In this document: piece after piece, positions 62,813-64,000 of the stretch
How the letters are laid out: the number at the start of each line of letters is the position of its first letter
How positions within the stretch are numbered: position 1 is the first letter of the stretch
Source: Vibrio sp. 99-70-13A1
Lineage (GTDB): Bacteria; Pseudomonadota; Gammaproteobacteria; Enterobacterales; Vibrionaceae
Length of the DNA stretch: 64,000 nucleotides
Direction: 5' to 3'
NCBI RefSeq assembly: GCF_013114625.1
Contig: NZ_VTXD01000008.1
Location: 1-64,000 of the forward strand
Notes under the pieces: model-generated
Seen by the model: the letters and a program-made list of their open reading frames with translations, nothing else
The model's database searches: none
What the model was told of the DNA's origin: nothing
Made by a program: the position numbers and the translations under genes

Positions 62813-63163
62813 ATGGCTGAAGAAACAATCTTTACAAAAATTATCAATAAAGAGATACCTGCTGATTTATTGTACCAAGATGATTTGGTCACTGCATTTC
62901 GTGATATTAACCCGCGCGCTCCAAGCCATATTTTGATTATCCCGAATAAGCTCATTCCAACAACCAATGATGTTGAAGTTGAAGATGAAGCAATGATGGG
63001 GCGTATGTTTACCGTTGCTAAAAAGCTAGCTAAAGAAGAAGGCATTGATGAAAACGGCTACCGCCTGATTGTGAATTGCAATTCTCATGGTGGGCAAGAG
63101 GTTTACCATATTCATATGCATTTAGTTGGGGGTCGTCCTTTAGGTCCTCTTTTAATGAGTTAA
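62813..63163 (+). CDS. hinT: HIT-family purine nucleoside phosphoramidase HinT
   Basis: Histidine-triad hydrolase acting on AMP-amine conjugates. I start it at ATG 62813 ([10 protein letters not shown]), six bases after GGAG; ATG 62801 would add four residues. About 116 residues. Active-site motif HIHMHLVGG, with [11 protein letters not shown] and '[13 protein letters not shown]' before it. In vibrios hinT is followed by lipoprotein genes of the kind seen at 63496. Confidence 0.94.
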   Translation: MAEETIFTKIINKEIPADLLYQDDLVTAFRDINPRAPSHILIIPNKLIPTTNDVEVEDEAMMGRMFTVAKKLAKEEGIDENGYRLIVNCNSHGGQEVYHIHMHLVGGRPLGPLLMS

Positions 63164-63495
63164 GCCACTTCTTCAAAAAGCTTAACGACACCTCTCAAAG
63201 AGCTTAATTACAGACTTCAACGAGCATGATTACATCGCTCAATGAACTACGCTTATTTACGGTGTTCAATATTTTTTGAGACTTATGTCAACTTTTTGTC
63301 TAGATAGCTGTCTGAGTTCTACATAGCTGTCTGAGTTCTACATAGCTATAAGAGTTCTACATAGCTATAAGAGTTCTACATAACTGTAAGAATTTTACAT
63401 AACTGTCAGAACTCTACATAGCTACAAGTTACGAGATGTAAAAGTTGGCATTTTTAATGTTCAGCATGACTGAAGATAGAGTATGGAGAATAACT
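63164..63495. other. Intergenic region with a 19-bp repeat array
   Basis: 332 bases without a gene, mostly taken up by the array at 63304-63417; the rest shows nothing recognisable. Confidence 0.5.
63304..63417. repeat. Tandem repeat, 19 bp x 6 (diverged)
   Basis: Units 1 and 2 are identical (ATAGCTGTCTGAGTTCTAC), units 3 and 4 identical to each other (ATAGCTATAAGAGTTCTAC), units 5 and 6 differ further. A partial seventh follows. Confidence 0.92.
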
Positions 63496-64000
63496 TTGAA
63501 GCGACACGTTAAATTAGCTTCTATTTCTTTGCTATCCGCACTTATAACAGGGTGTTCGAGTCTGTCGGCAGGCAATTTATTTAGTCATTATAGCGCACAA
63601 AATAACGAAGTTTATCAAGCTGTGAAGTCAGGAGAGTACTCACAAGCTCAGCAAGAATTACCGGAATATAGAGCTGGCGATATTCTTGATAACTTTGAAA
63701 AAGGCAGAGTTAACTTTCTTGATCAACTTTATCCTGAAAGTAAAACCTCATTTGAACTTGCTGATAAAGCCGTGACTACGCAACAAGATAAAGCGGTAAT
63801 TTCTGTTGGAGATAGTGCCGCAAGCGTTGGGGCATTGGCCGTCAACGACAACCTTACCGAGTATTCCCCTGCTGATTATGAGCTCGGCTTTCTTCATTTA
63901 TACCTAGGTTTAAATTACCTAAAGCAAAATGATCTTGAAGGCGCCGTCATTGAAATGCGCCGAGCGAATCAAGTTCAAGAACGTGCGAAGAAGCAACGTG
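63496..64000 (+). CDS. Lipoprotein with TPR-like region (3' end outside window)
   Basis: Partial gene running off the right edge. The likely start is TTG 63496 (GGAG seven bases before); an in-frame ATG at 63457 has no good site. The signal peptide ends in lipobox ITGC, then Ser-Ser. It resembles the COG3014 family of lipoproteins, typically encoded after hinT in vibrios; a TPR-like helix pair (YELGFLHLYLGLNYLKQNDL, EGAVIEMRRANQVQ) is at the visible end. Function is unknown; the neighbouring family gene in other vibrios is lpoB-like. At least 168 residues. Confidence 0.75.
   Translation, partial: MKRHVKLASISLLSALITGCSSLSAGNLFSHYSAQNNEVYQAVKSGEYSQAQQELPEYRAGDILDNFEKGRVNFLDQLYPESKTSFELADKAVTTQQDKAVISVGDSAASVGALAVNDNLTEYSPADYELGFLHLYLGLNYLKQNDLEGAVIEMRRANQVQERAKKQR

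Overview
The window comes from a low-GC gammaproteobacterium of the family Vibrionaceae (Vibrio or Aliivibrio). Support for this includes an ectABC cluster followed by its own aspartokinase, a VctPDGC/VctA-type catechol-siderophore cluster with an embedded LysR gene, a DUF1887 protein that closely resembles what I remember of V. cholerae VC1899, the udp, hinT and ybiB genes, and many short tandem repeats between genes. The assignment rests on recognised proteins, not a search. I saw no rRNA, tRNA, insertion sequence, prophage, integron or CRISPR array.

Layout. 0-1.5 kb: a decayed regulator locus. An XRE repressor gene is frameshifted at an eight-base homopolymer, three operator-like palindromes follow, and a divergent small gene is broken by two in-frame stops. 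1.5-5.8 kb: a zinc acquisition locus with an AztD-like periplasmic chaperone, a His-rich outer-membrane protein, a ZnuA/AztC binding protein and a ZnuB/AztB permease. They share a perfect Zur-type palindrome but no ATPase gene is present. 5.9-13.4 kb: an orphan amino-acid binding protein, small lipoproteins, an AraC regulator beside azlCD, an RstAB-like two-component system and a ClpP-like lipoprotein. 13.9-17.8 kb: ectoine biosynthesis (ectA, ectB, ectC, aspartokinase). 18-28.8 kb: an SO_0444-type metal permease, an unlisted 50-residue gene, a DMT transporter, a TetR-RND efflux locus with a 27-bp palindrome, a nitroreductase and a ferric-reductase-like protein.

28.9-37.5 kb: a cluster that appears to be one regulon. 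It holds an SdsA-like alkylsulfatase, an inner-membrane protein with an HlyD-family partner, an outer-membrane protein, a FadL-family channel and a LysR regulator. Six copies of the palindrome ATCG-N6-CGAT lie in the five promoter regions, and in three of them the distance to the -10 element is identical. I read this as a surfactant or long-chain lipid uptake and degradation regulon run by an SdsB-like LysR protein. 37.8-45.4 kb: gloA-nemA, a DMT transporter, MarR, ppiB, dsbA, a diguanylate cyclase and ybiB. 45.6-52.6 kb: ferric catechol siderophore uptake with Fur-like boxes. 53.4-57.9 kb: a CBS protein, a MATE exporter and a ZntA-type metal ATPase with a Cys-rich N-terminal extension. 58.2-64 kb: udp (with a CRP-like site), a Card1-like CARF nuclease standing outside any CRISPR locus, a chemoreceptor, hinT and a truncated lipoprotein gene.

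Nine intergenic regions carry perfect or near-perfect tandem repeats of 6 to 19 bp. Most have a different unit, and several share an AGCT core when joined. They usually sit just after a gene or terminator, and one begins inside the ybiB stop codon.
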